This document shows, one piece after another, positions 8,620-16,699 of a stretch of 64,000 bases of DNA. The stretch comes from Anaerorhabdus sp036636695 (GTDB taxonomy: Bacteria; Bacillota_I; Bacilli_A; Erysipelotrichales; Erysipelotrichaceae). The notes beneath the pieces were generated by a model, which made no database searches, was not told the DNA's origin, and was given only the letters and a program-made list of their open reading frames with translations. How positions within the stretch are numbered: position 1 is the stretch's first letter; the number at the start of each line of letters is the position of its first letter. Made by a program: the position numbers and the translations under genes. The DNA is taken from the NCBI RefSeq assembly GCF_036636695.1, contig NZ_JAVWNW010000008.1; one strand, given 5' to 3'.

Positions 8620-9954
8620 ATGGAACGGATAAACAAAATAACAGATGGCGTTATTTGGAAACAAATTTTGATCTTCTTTTTCCCAATTTTATTGGGGTCT
8701 TTTTTTCAACAATTATACAATACTGTGGATGCAATTATTGTGGGACAATATGTTGGTTCAAATGCATTGGCGGCAGTGGGTGGATCAAGTGCTCAGATTA
8801 TTAATTTTCTCGTGGGTTTTTTCCTTGGGATATCTTCGGGTGCAAGTATTATCATATCGAGATATTATGGTGCGAAGAATAAAGAGAAAACATCAAAGGC
8901 TGTGCATACTGCAATATTACTAGCTATTACTTTTGGAATTATTTTAATGATTTTAGGATACTTCTTTGCACCATCTGCTTTAAAAATGATGGGAGAGCCA
9001 GAAGCTATATTTACCTTGTCGCTAGATTATATTCGAATTTACTTTTTTGGTTCAATTTTTTCACTTACTTATAATATTGGTGCAGGAATATTAAATGCTA
9101 TTGGTGATTCAAGGAAACCACTTTATTTCTTAATATGTTCAACAATTATTAATGTTGTATTAGATATTATATTTGTAAGAGTTTTTGGATTAGGGGTGCA
9201 AGGTGTAGCTTTTGCAACGATTATTTCACAGTTTTGCAGTGCTTGTTTAGTTTTATTCTCATTATCAAGAACAAGAGATTTGCATCGTTTTGAATTTAAA
9301 AAACTACGTTTTGATGGTGAGATACTTAAAAAGGTTATTTATATTGGTTTCCCTGCAGGTATTCAATCAACAATGTATTCTATATCAAACATATTTATTC
9401 AAAGTAGTATTAACTCTTTTGGTACAGATACAATTGCTGCATATACAGTTTATGGGAAAATTGATGGTTTGTTTTGGATGATGATGAATGCGTTTGGAAT
9501 TTCAGCAATGACATTTGCAGCTCAAAATTTTGGGGCGCATAAATTAGATCGAGTACATAAATGTGTTAAAACTTGCTTGGTGATGGCTTTTGGATCAACT
9601 ATCGTTGTAAGTATATTCTTATATTTCTCTTCAACAATGTTTTTTAGAATATTTACAGATGATGTAAATGTAATAACAATTGGGAATAGCATGTTGAGGT
9701 TTTTAGTGCCGATGTATTTTACATGGGTATGTATAGAAATATTATCTAGTGTAATTCGTGCTTCTGGAGATTCACTAGGACCACTAATTATTAGTGCAAT
9801 TGGTATTTGTTTGATGCGTGTTTTATGGGTTTTCTTTGTAGTTCCATATAATCATAATATAATAGTATTAATTGCAAGTTATCCTGTAACTTGGGTATTG
9901 TGTTCTATAGCATTCATCGTGTATTATCGCAGAAAAATAAAAGGATGGTTCTAA
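8620..9954 (+). CDS. MATE family efflux transporter
   Basis: A 444-residue polytopic membrane protein with about 12 predicted helices in two matching halves. The N-terminus has PILLGSFFQQLYNTVDAIIVG and the loop GAKNKEKTSKAVH typical of the MATE family; the second half opens with GFPAGIQSTMYSISNIFIQ. Members export drugs, dyes or metabolites in exchange for Na+ or H+. The closest type by look is the Bacillota DinF/YpnP-like group, but the substrate cannot be predicted. A run of eight G residues gives a very strong ribosome site before the ATG. The small glycine-rich gene downstream has its own -10 box. Confidence 0.92.
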   Translation: MERINKITDGVIWKQILIFFFPILLGSFFQQLYNTVDAIIVGQYVGSNALAAVGGSSAQIINFLVGFFLGISSGASIIISRYYGAKNKEKTSKAVHTAILLAITFGIILMILGYFFAPSALKMMGEPEAIFTLSLDYIRIYFFGSIFSLTYNIGAGILNAIGDSRKPLYFLICSTIINVVLDIIFVRVFGLGVQGVAFATIISQFCSACLVLFSLSRTRDLHRFEFKKLRFDGEILKKVIYIGFPAGIQSTMYSISNIFIQSSINSFGTDTIAAYTVYGKIDGLFWMMMNAFGISAMTFAAQNFGAHKLDRVHKCVKTCLVMAFGSTIVVSIFLYFSSTMFFRIFTDDVNVITIGNSMLRFLVPMYFTWVCIEILSSVIRASGDSLGPLIISAIGICLMRVLWVFFVVPYNHNIIVLIASYPVTWVLCSIAFIVYYRRKIKGWF

Positions 9955-9963
9955 ATACTAAGG

Positions 9964-9969
9964 TATAAT
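9964..9969 (+). promoter_or_regulatory. -10 box before the small glycine-rich gene
   Basis: A perfect TATAAT ten bases after the MATE stop codon and about 30 bases before the small ORF. No convincing -35 is seen 17 bases upstream, so it may need an activator or be a weak promoter. Confidence 0.4.
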
Positions 9970-9998
9970 AGTAAATAGACACAAGGAGAGGGTAAGTA

Positions 9999-10175
9999 AT
10001 GGAAGATAAGGATAAGAAATCAAAAGCTACATATGGTCAAGGTATTGCCTTAGGATTATGTTTCGGCGTTGCGTTCGGTATTATTTTTAAAAACCTTGCG
10101 ATAGGAATTGGTTTAGGTCTATGTTTTGGTGTTTGTATGGATGCCGCGAACAACAAAAAAAATAACTCAAAGTAA
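9999..10175 (+). CDS. Small glycine-zipper-like membrane protein (58 aa)
   Basis: A 58-codon ORF with AAGGAGAGGG eight bases before its ATG. The protein has a charged N-terminus (MEDKDKKSK), a hydrophobic core with glycines every three to four residues (GQGIALGLCFGVAFGII, then AIGIGLGLCFGVCMD), and a polar tail NNKKNNSK. The two GLCFGV copies form an internal repeat. The glycine spacing is that of glycine-zipper helices that pack in membranes. Function is unknown. It lies between the MATE and aminotransferase genes, 22 bases before the latter, so it may be co-transcribed with the aminotransferase. The good ribosome site and repeat structure argue that it is real. Confidence 0.7.
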   Translation: MEDKDKKSKATYGQGIALGLCFGVAFGIIFKNLAIGIGLGLCFGVCMDAANNKKNNSK

Positions 10176-10197
10176 AAGTACTTAGGGAGGAATCATC

Positions 10198-11316
10198 ATG
10201 GAAATTGCAAAATTTGGAGTAGAAGATTGGTTGAATGTTTGGGAGAATGATGCGATATATGATATTGCTGGAAGTTCAATTTCATCAATGACAATTGAAG
10301 AAATTATTAGTTGTGGACCAAAAACAAAAGAAGCGTTTTTAAATGAATTGCTGAATAAAAAAATGAATTATGGATGGATTGAAGGATCACCAGAATTCAA
10401 AACAGAAGTATGCAAATTATATAAGCATGTAGAACCTGAACAAGTGCTTCAAACAAATGGTGCAACAGGAGCAAATTTCATTGCGTTATTTGGACTAATT
10501 AATCCAGGAGATCATGTAATTTCAATGCATCCAACATATCAACAATTATATGATATTCCTAAATCATTAGGGGCAGATGTTAGTCTTTGGTCAATTGATG
10601 AGAAAAACGAGTGGTTACCTCATTTACATGAATTAAGAAAAATTATTCGACCTACAACTAAAATGATTTGTATTAATAATGCCAACAATCCAACAGGAAG
10701 TGTTATGGATGAAGCCTATTTAAGAGAACTAGTGGAAATAGCAAGTGAAGTAGGAGCATATATTTTAAGTGATGAAGTATATAAACCATTTACAGATGAA
10801 ATAAATGTACCATCAATTATTGATTTATATGATAAAGGAATTGTATCTAATAGTATGTCAAAAACATATTCTGTTCCAGGAGTACGTGTGGGATGGATTA
10901 TTGCCAATCAAAAGACGTGTGAAGTTTTCAGAAAATTGCGTGATTATACAATGATTTGTTCAGGGGTACTAGATGATATGATTGCGACATATGTTTTGCA
11001 AAATAAAGAAGCCGTATATAAAAGAAATAAAAAAATAGTTGAAGAAAATTTAGCTATTGTAAAAGAGTGGGTAGATAAAGAACCAAGAGTTACATTGCAG
11101 TTTCCAAAAAATATTTCAACATCATTTATTAAACTTGATGTACCAATGGAAACAGAAGAATTTTGTATAAAATTACTTAAGGAAAAAGGCGTATTACTTG
11201 TGCCTGGAAATCGCTTTGAAAGACCAGGATATGCTCGTTTAGGTTATTGTACTGATGCTGAAACATTAAAAAAAGGACTGCATGAATTATCTTTGTTTTT
11301 AAGACAATTTGATTAA
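10198..11316 (+). CDS. PLP-dependent aminotransferase (capreomycidine synthase/MalY-like group)
   Basis: A 372-residue fold-type I PLP enzyme. Landmarks are YGWIEGSPEFK, LQTNGATGAN (PLP phosphate), NANNPTGS, LSDEVYKPF with the PLP-ring Asp, and NSMSKTYSVPGVRVGW with Schiff-base Lys222. It is clearly distinct from the aminotransferase at 4888 (about 30 residues shorter, different N-terminus). The short N-terminal arm resembles enzymes grouped with capreomycidine synthase and related aminotransferases of Bacillota; the real substrate is unknown. AGGGAGGA lies upstream of the ATG. A strong bidirectional terminator follows directly. Confidence 0.85.
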   Translation: MEIAKFGVEDWLNVWENDAIYDIAGSSISSMTIEEIISCGPKTKEAFLNELLNKKMNYGWIEGSPEFKTEVCKLYKHVEPEQVLQTNGATGANFIALFGLINPGDHVISMHPTYQQLYDIPKSLGADVSLWSIDEKNEWLPHLHELRKIIRPTTKMICINNANNPTGSVMDEAYLRELVEIASEVGAYILSDEVYKPFTDEINVPSIIDLYDKGIVSNSMSKTYSVPGVRVGWIIANQKTCEVFRKLRDYTMICSGVLDDMIATYVLQNKEAVYKRNKKIVEENLAIVKEWVDKEPRVTLQFPKNISTSFIKLDVPMETEEFCIKLLKEKGVLLVPGNRFERPGYARLGYCTDAETLKKGLHELSLFLRQFD

Positions 11317-11345
11317 AACATCTAAAATTATTTAGATGTTTTTTC
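11315..11345. terminator. Bidirectional terminator between convergent genes
   Basis: A perfect 12-bp stem AAAACATCTAAA/TTTAGATGTTTT with an ATTA loop, T-rich on both strands. It overlaps both stop codons, so it serves the aminotransferase and the DUF3795-like gene. Confidence 0.85.
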
Positions 11346-11744
11346 TTGGCATTCACTACATTCCTTGTCATGTAATGAGATAACACCGCCACAATAGGAG
11401 CAAGTGTATTTTTCTTTATCTTCCATCATAAATTTTTGTAATCCAGTTACCTTCACTTTATTACTGTTTTCTATTAAACTTACTTGATAACGAGCTATGT
11501 AACTTTTATCAATATTTTTAATTAATTTACATGGAAATTCCATACACTCGAAACAATAAGTAAGTCTATGGGTTTTAACACAGTCTTTAATTTTACATGC
11601 ACGACAATGATTCGGAGTATTACCATTATTCGCCATACAACAACTGCATGATTTTTTTGAGTAACAATGTTTGTAGCAAACCTTACAGTTCATACCACAA
11701 GGTGCAAACATTCTTGGTGAAATATCATCTTTATTCATTTTCAT
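11328..11744 (-). CDS. Cysteine-rich DUF3795-like protein
   Basis: A 138-residue protein with about 20 cysteines, including CGMNCKVCYKHC at residues 16-27, CSCCM, CRACKIKDC, CFECMEFPC and a C-terminal CSYCGG...CSEC zinc-ribbon-like pair. The N-terminal layout (APCGMNCxxC ... CxxCxxxxC ... CxxCxxFPC) is that of DUF3795 proteins, which have no known function and are thought to bind metal. It is preceded by GAGGT and the ATG at 11744; a second ATG two codons later is possible. Upstream lies a 24-codon ORF with possible alternative RNA pairing (see 11783-11860), which may control it. Confidence 0.75.
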   Translation of the reverse strand: MKMNKDDISPRMFAPCGMNCKVCYKHCYSKKSCSCCMANNGNTPNHCRACKIKDCVKTHRLTYCFECMEFPCKLIKNIDKSYIARYQVSLIENSNKVKVTGLQKFMMEDKEKYTCSYCGGVISLHDKECSECQEKTSK

Positions 11745-11782
11745 AGTATTGACCTCGCTGCTTAGAATAAATTGTGTTTATA

Positions 11783-11860
11783 CCCCAGTAAACCAGTAGA
11801 ACTGTCATAACATAACTTCGATCCTGACAAGAGGGTTTAACACTGTTAATTGCTACTGGG
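11783..11860 (-). promoter_or_regulatory. Possible attenuator-like RNA pairing in the DUF3795 leader
   Basis: In the minus-strand transcript CCCAGUAG (11860-11853), at the end of the small leader ORF, can pair with CUACUGG (11799-11793) or with UACUGGG (11790-11784). The two 7-bp pairings exclude each other. A further small hairpin UGUCA/UGACA (11829-11825 with 11807-11803) lies between them. The arrangement resembles translation-dependent attenuators, but no U-tailed terminator is obvious. Confidence 0.4.
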
Positions 11861-11920
11861 TAAGTAGTTAAAAAATATTAAAAAACTGATTGCATGATTA
11901 CAAATATAAATTATCTTCAT
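11846..11920 (-). CDS. Possible 24-residue leader peptide
   Basis: A 24-codon ORF with AGGAG six bases before its ATG, ending about 100 bases before the DUF3795-like gene on the same strand. The peptide is hydrophobic in the middle (SFLIFFNYL) with a short basic start, MKIIYICNH. Its last codons overlap the RNA segment that has two alternative pairing partners downstream. It could be a regulatory leader peptide or a small membrane peptide. Only the ribosome site and position support it. Confidence 0.4.
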   Translation of the reverse strand: MKIIYICNHAISFLIFFNYLPSSN

Positions 11921-11974
11921 AGATTCTCCTTTACTATACTATAGCGAAGGAAACTTGACACCTTTTGTCACAAT

Positions 11975-12000
11975 AAGAAAAAACTCCAAAAAGGAGTTTA
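11975..12000 (-). terminator. Terminator of the TraB-family gene
   Basis: On the minus strand AAACTCC, a T5 loop and GGAGTTT form a stem followed by TTTTCTT. It overlaps the stop codon of the TraB-family gene. Confidence 0.75.
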
Positions 12001-13164
12001 TAAAAAGCTTTGAATAAAATTTTTAATAACATCAAATCCACCAATCATTGTTCCAAGGGTACTAAAGAGATTAGCGAATATGACAACTAGTAAAATATGA
12101 GTGATTCTATTTTTGTAAAATCCTTTGATAGAGTTGACATCATCTAATAGATTTTCGAAATCTTTAACTTTAGGCTTTCTAATGAAAGCCTCTGCAAGAC
12201 CCGCAAACCATCCAGCCGCAAGAAGAGGATTAAGTGAAGTGATTGGGGCAGCAATAAATGCCACAAGGATTGCGAGTGGGTGTCCCCAAGCCAATAATAC
12301 CCCAAGTGCTGATAAACTACCATTCCATAGAACCCAATTAATAACTTGTTCCCATCCAAGTGTACTATTAACACTAAATAGAGAAAGAATCATTGCAATA
12401 ATAGCGAGTGGAATAATCCAACCAATTATTTTAGCCGAGGGCTTCTTTGCAGGGATACTTTCCAACTCCTTTATATCATAAGTTTTATAGATTTCTTCTT
12501 TAATTCCTGGAATATGTGCAGCGCCAAGTACGGCTACAATTTTATTTCCAGGAGCATTTTTTATTTTATACGCTAATACTTGGTCACGTTCATGAATAAG
12601 TACTTCTGAAACAACGGGATATTCTTTAGAAACTTCCTTTAAAGCAACATCTAAAGCATCGGATTGTTTTAAACTTTCAATATCATCGCTGCTAATATCT
12701 TCATCATCAAAAATAGACATGACAAGCGATGAAATTAGCTTAAGCTTTTGGAAAAAAGAATGCTTTCGATAAATTCTCTTAAATGTAGTCTGAATGTTTC
12801 GATCAACGAGAACTAAATTGGCTCCAATTTCTTTTGCACTTTCGATACCTTGTATCATTTCTTGACCTGCTTGAACATCCATTTTCTTTGCGATACGACG
12901 TTGATAAGCACTTAGAATAAGGTTCGCAAGCATATATCCGGTCTTCTTTTCCTTTATAACCTCAATTATGTCGGTATTTTCCCAACGCTTAGGGTTGTTA
13001 AAGGCCTCGAATCTTTCTTCATCTAATTCTATACAAATACTATCGGGTTTGACCTCATCAATGCAGTCTTTTACGTCTTGACGGCTTGTATGAGAAACGT
13101 GGGCAGTACCAATTAAATATATTTCTTTGCCATTTACTTCAATTTTTGTTATGTTTTGGTTCAT
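11998..13164 (-). CDS. TraB/PrgY family membrane protein
   Basis: A 388-residue TraB-family protein. The N-terminal 230 residues form the TraB domain: YLIGTAHVSHTSRQDV near residues 14-29, CIELDEERF, and AVLGAAHIPGI near 215. The C-terminus has three or four membrane helices (IIGWIIPLAIIAMILSLFSV, then an ALGVLLAWGHPLAILVAFI region and a final segment). In Enterococcus, PrgY/TraB reduces export of a peptide pheromone; the domain is proposed to be peptidase-like, and homologues occur widely without plasmids. The start is the ATG at 13164 after TTGAGG; a TTG four codons upstream is in frame but is part of that ribosome site. It is divergent from cdaA. Confidence 0.85.
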   Translation of the reverse strand: MNQNITKIEVNGKEIYLIGTAHVSHTSRQDVKDCIDEVKPDSICIELDEERFEAFNNPKRWENTDIIEVIKEKKTGYMLANLILSAYQRRIAKKMDVQAGQEMIQGIESAKEIGANLVLVDRNIQTTFKRIYRKHSFFQKLKLISSLVMSIFDDEDISSDDIESLKQSDALDVALKEVSKEYPVVSEVLIHERDQVLAYKIKNAPGNKIVAVLGAAHIPGIKEEIYKTYDIKELESIPAKKPSAKIIGWIIPLAIIAMILSLFSVNSTLGWEQVINWVLWNGSLSALGVLLAWGHPLAILVAFIAAPITSLNPLLAAGWFAGLAEAFIRKPKVKDFENLLDDVNSIKGFYKNRITHILLVVIFANLFSTLGTMIGGFDVIKNFIQSFL

Positions 13165-13237
13165 AAAATACCTCAATTTCTACTGGATGTATTATATCAT
13201 AGCTTAACTTTAAGACAAATCAAGGGTATTTTTAAGT

Positions 13238-13266
13238 TTTCAATGCAATTATTGATATGGTATAAT
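13238..13266 (+). promoter_or_regulatory. Promoter of the cdaA-cdaR-glmM operon
   Basis: A perfect TATAAT (13261-13266) preceded by TGG, which makes an extended -10, with a weak -35 TTTCAA (13238-13243) 17 bases upstream. It lies 23 bases before the cdaA start codon. Confidence 0.6.
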
Positions 13267-13289
13267 ATCATGAGCGAGGAGGCGAAAGA

Positions 13290-15287
13290 GTGATAAATTT
13301 TAATCTTAGCTTGACATTTGAAAGTCTAAAAACGATTCTTCGCATGATACTGGATATTTTTATCATGTGGATGTTGTTATATTATGCAATAAAAATTGTG
13401 AAAAACAACTCAAAGACAATACAAATCTTTAAGGGTATAGCCCTTATTTTAATCGTGAACGGCTTAGCGAAATTTCTTGGGTTAGATACGGTTGTATGGT
13501 TATCTGACATGTTTCTTAACTGGGGATTCTTAGCAATTATCATTGTTTTCCAACCAGAGGTACGTTCAATATTAGAAAAACTTGGTAAGAGTAATGTATT
13601 CTCAAGAATGTCGACATTATCAGGTAATGAAAAAGAGAAATTAGTTGATGAATTAGTAACAGCAACGATGTTACTATCACGTGATCAAACTGGAGCTTTA
13701 ATTAGCTTAGAACAAAGTCATTCATTAAGTGACTTTATTAAGACAGGTACTCAAATTAATTCTGTTGTTACAGCAGAACTTATAACATCAATTTTTGTAA
13801 CGTCAACACCATTACATGATGGTGCAGTTATTATTCAAGGAGATCGCATTGCATGTGCAAGTGCTTATTTCCCTCCAACAAATTTAGATTTACCATCTCG
13901 CTATGGTGCTCGTCATCGTGCAGCGATTGGTATTAGTGAAATTACGGATGCGATTACAATTGTAGTATCTGAGGAAACAGGTGCCGTTTCTATTACTGAA
14001 GGTGGAAAAATTATAACAGTAAATCGTAAGCAATTACGTGATTATTTAATTCGTGTAATTTGTGGTGAGGTAACAGAAGTTAAAAATGTTGCACCTACGC
14101 ATCAATTAATCATTGAAAAAGAAATTGTTCCAGAAGTAATAACCCCTTCAAAGCCTGCACAAGAATATATTGTTGAAGAAAAGAAAAAGGCACCAGAAGT
14201 TGAAGAGAAAAAAGATACTAAATTTGATACTGCTATCTTAAGTAAACTTGCCGTTAAACGCCAAGCTGAAGAAGAGGAAGCAAACGAAGAAAAAGAAATG
14301 GTTGAAGAAATAAATGAACCTGTACAACCAATAAAGAAAGAAAAGAAAAAATTTAGTTTATTTAAATCAAAGAAAAAAGAAGTAAAAGAAAAAGTAGCTG
14401 AAGTGGATCATGAAGAAGAAATGAATAGAGCTCTTGATGAAGAAGAAGCAAGCATTAAACTTCCTCGTAAAAAAGACCGTCCAGTTCCTTCTTATCCAAT
14501 TCATGAATTAGAAGAAAGCGAAATTACACCAGAACAATATCTGGTAGAAGTTCCTGATGAAATCGAAGAAGAAATACCTTCGTTTGAAGATGTGCAAGTA
14601 GTAATGGATGAACCAGTTAGAAAAGAAGTTGTTCGTCAAGAATTTGTTGATTCTTCAAATATTCGTCAAAGAGAAAAGGTACAACCTTCAAGAAATGAAG
14701 CTATAAGTACTGCTGATATTAAAGCGATTCAAAAAGAAGAAGTTAGAATACCTACACAAGTACATCAAACTACACCGATGACAGGTCAAATAAAACCAAC
14801 ACAACCAATCTCTCAAACTGCAAGTGTAAGAGCGATGGGTGTTGAAAATACTGCACAACAAAAGAGTCAAGGTGTTTCAGGAGAAGCTTATCGTAAAGCT
14901 CGTTTAGAAGCAATTAAACAAGGGAAAACAATGTATAAGGAACAACAAAATACAATGCAACATCCTGTATTTGATGAAAAACGTGAAGACATTGTTAAGA
15001 AACCTGAACGTACAGCATTTAAAGCTGATTTCAGTGATAAGAGTGAAACTGCAAATCTTAGTTTAACAGGGGGTATTAAGAAACCGGTTAAACATGATAT
15101 GAGTTTTGATACAAGCCAATTTGCAAGAATTGATGAGGATTTCCAAAATATCGAAGACTTAATTCATGTCGATGATAGTTTAGAAGATCAATTTGCAATG
15201 TTGGATACAATGAGTATTAAAAAGCCAGCCGTAACAGAGATTCTTGATATCAAACCGGCAAATAGAGCTGGAGGTGATCAACGATGA
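13290..15287 (+). CDS. cdaA: Diadenylate cyclase CdaA with long C-terminal extension
   Basis: Membrane-bound enzyme that makes c-di-AMP from two ATP. Residues 13-90 contain three membrane helices, and residues 100-255 the DAC domain with the catalytic motifs HDGA (Asp177-Ala179) and RHR (208-210). CdaA is normally about 270 residues; this one has 665. Residues 275-665 are a low-complexity, charged extension rich in Glu, Lys and Gln, including a basic patch KKEKKKFSLFKSKKK, with no domain I recognise. The frame is continuous, so this is not an annotation fusion. The start is GTG with GAGGAGG upstream. It overlaps cdaR by four bases and glmM follows, the conserved Gram-positive order that couples c-di-AMP to cell-wall precursor synthesis. 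Confidence 0.93.
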   Translation: MINFNLSLTFESLKTILRMILDIFIMWMLLYYAIKIVKNNSKTIQIFKGIALILIVNGLAKFLGLDTVVWLSDMFLNWGFLAIIIVFQPEVRSILEKLGKSNVFSRMSTLSGNEKEKLVDELVTATMLLSRDQTGALISLEQSHSLSDFIKTGTQINSVVTAELITSIFVTSTPLHDGAVIIQGDRIACASAYFPPTNLDLPSRYGARHRAAIGISEITDAITIVVSEETGAVSITEGGKIITVNRKQLRDYLIRVICGEVTEVKNVAPTHQLIIEKEIVPEVITPSKPAQEYIVEEKKKAPEVEEKKDTKFDTAILSKLAVKRQAEEEEANEEKEMVEEINEPVQPIKKEKKKFSLFKSKKKEVKEKVAEVDHEEEMNRALDEEEASIKLPRKKDRPVPSYPIHELEESEITPEQYLVEVPDEIEEEIPSFEDVQVVMDEPVRKEVVRQEFVDSSNIRQREKVQPSRNEAISTADIKAIQKEEVRIPTQVHQTTPMTGQIKPTQPISQTASVRAMGVENTAQQKSQGVSGEAYRKARLEAIKQGKTMYKEQQNTMQHPVFDEKREDIVKKPERTAFKADFSDKSETANLSLTGGIKKPVKHDMSFDTSQFARIDEDFQNIEDLIHVDDSLEDQFAMLDTMSIKKPAVTEILDIKPANRAGGDQR

Positions 15288-16699
15288 CAAACATGGATAA
15301 CAAAAAGAAACCACGTAAAGAAAGTAATCCAGATAGCAAGCTAGAACTTGCGAATAAGATTGCTAAGCAAAGTAAAAAAGTTGCGAATACCTATGCTCAT
15401 TTTGAAGATTCGCTGTTTAGAATTATCCGTAGTTTTAGTTCATGGATTGATAATGTACTATTTAATCAACGGTTTAGCTTAATTGTTTCATTAGGTCTAG
15501 CTATTCTGTTATATATGACAGTGAACTTTAATTCACAAAATTCATTATTTGGTAGTCCGTTATTAAGTGCTAAAACACTTACTGATATACCTATTGTAGC
15601 TCGTTATAATACGGATACATTTGAAATCACAGGATTACCTACATCAGCTGATATTACTATTACTGGTGAAGGGTCAAACGTTAATGCGGCAGCCAATCAA
15701 AAAGGAACATTAGTAGCAAACCTTGAAGGATTAACTGAAGGGCAACATACAGTTAAACTTACTCCTGAGGGTTACAGCGATAATGTTACGATTAAGGTTG
15801 ATCCAAGTGATGTCACAGTTACGTTGAAAAAGAAAAGTACAGGGCAATTTGATATAGGCTATGATTTTATCAATCAAGATAAGATGAATAGTATTTATAG
15901 TTTAGGAACACCTGAATTTGAATATTCAAAAGTTAATGTACGAGCTTCTAAAGATACATTAGATAGTATTGCATTTATTAAAGCGTTAATCGATGTTACA
16001 AATGTTGAAAGTGATTTCGAACAAGAAGCTACACTTGTTGCCTATGATAAAAAAGGTATTCCAGTGAATGCGGATATTGTTCCAAATACTGTAAAAGTTA
16101 AGGTGCCAGTAACATCACCAAATAAAACAGTGCCTATTCGTGTTGAAACTTCAGGTGAAGTTCCAAATGGTATGGCAATTGAAACAATTACGATGGATCA
16201 TGAATCTGTGACAATATATGCTTCAGAATCAGTATTAAGTAAGATTAATGAAGTAGGTGTTACTTTAGATGCATCAACACTTACAAAAGATTCAACTGTA
16301 CTTCGACCAATTACGCTTCCTACGGGAGTAAAATCATCAAGTATAAGTCAAATCAGTATGGATGTAAAACTTGGCCCTGGAGTATCAAGAATATTAGAGA
16401 ATGTACCTGTATTCTATAAAAATAATGTAGGTAAATATAAATTCTCAATTTTAAATAATCAATCAACAGTTAATGTAGAATTATTTGGTACTCAAGCTAA
16501 TGTTGATGCGATAAATCCAGAAGATGTTGTTGTGTATTTTGATATGACAAATGCTGTTCCTGGTAACCAAGAATTCAAGTTATCGGTAGAACAACCGGTT
16601 GGATCACTTGTTCGTTACTCAGTAACACAACCAACAATTCAAGTAACAGTTTCTGGAGAAGTAGATAATACAGTGGATGAAAGTGTAGGAACTAACTAA
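15284..16699 (+). CDS. cdaR: CdaR/YbbR domain regulator of CdaA
   Basis: A 471-residue protein with a Lys-rich cytoplasmic N-terminus, one membrane helix at about residues 64-83 (RFSLIVSLGLAILLYMTVNF), and an extracellular region of about 380 residues built from YbbR repeats (for example IPIVARYNTDTFEITGLPTS and later TVPIRVETSGEVPNG). CdaR binds CdaA at the membrane and modulates its activity. The start codon overlaps the cdaA stop (ATGA) with GGAGGTGATC upstream. Its stop codon overlaps the glmM start (TAATG). All three genes therefore appear to be translationally coupled. Confidence 0.92.
   Translation: MTNMDNKKKPRKESNPDSKLELANKIAKQSKKVANTYAHFEDSLFRIIRSFSSWIDNVLFNQRFSLIVSLGLAILLYMTVNFNSQNSLFGSPLLSAKTLTDIPIVARYNTDTFEITGLPTSADITITGEGSNVNAAANQKGTLVANLEGLTEGQHTVKLTPEGYSDNVTIKVDPSDVTVTLKKKSTGQFDIGYDFINQDKMNSIYSLGTPEFEYSKVNVRASKDTLDSIAFIKALIDVTNVESDFEQEATLVAYDKKGIPVNADIVPNTVKVKVPVTSPNKTVPIRVETSGEVPNGMAIETITMDHESVTIYASESVLSKINEVGVTLDASTLTKDSTVLRPITLPTGVKSSSISQISMDVKLGPGVSRILENVPVFYKNNVGKYKFSILNNQSTVNVELFGTQANVDAINPEDVVVYFDMTNAVPGNQEFKLSVEQPVGSLVRYSVTQPTIQVTVSGEVDNTVDESVGTN

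Noticed and set aside
8559..8804. An 81-codon plus-strand ORF overlapping the start of the MATE gene
   Set aside because: It is out of frame with the MATE gene, which has the better ribosome site and full family match.
11745..11997. Possible 6S or SRP RNA in the gap before the DUF3795 gene
   Set aside because: Short stems exist, but the conserved SRP loop and the 6S long closing stem with central bubble are not present; kept only as a possible leader structure.
12125..12481. A 118-codon plus-strand ORF
   Set aside because: It lies opposite the TraB-family gene, which has clear domain motifs; the ORF has no ribosome site and no recognisable features.
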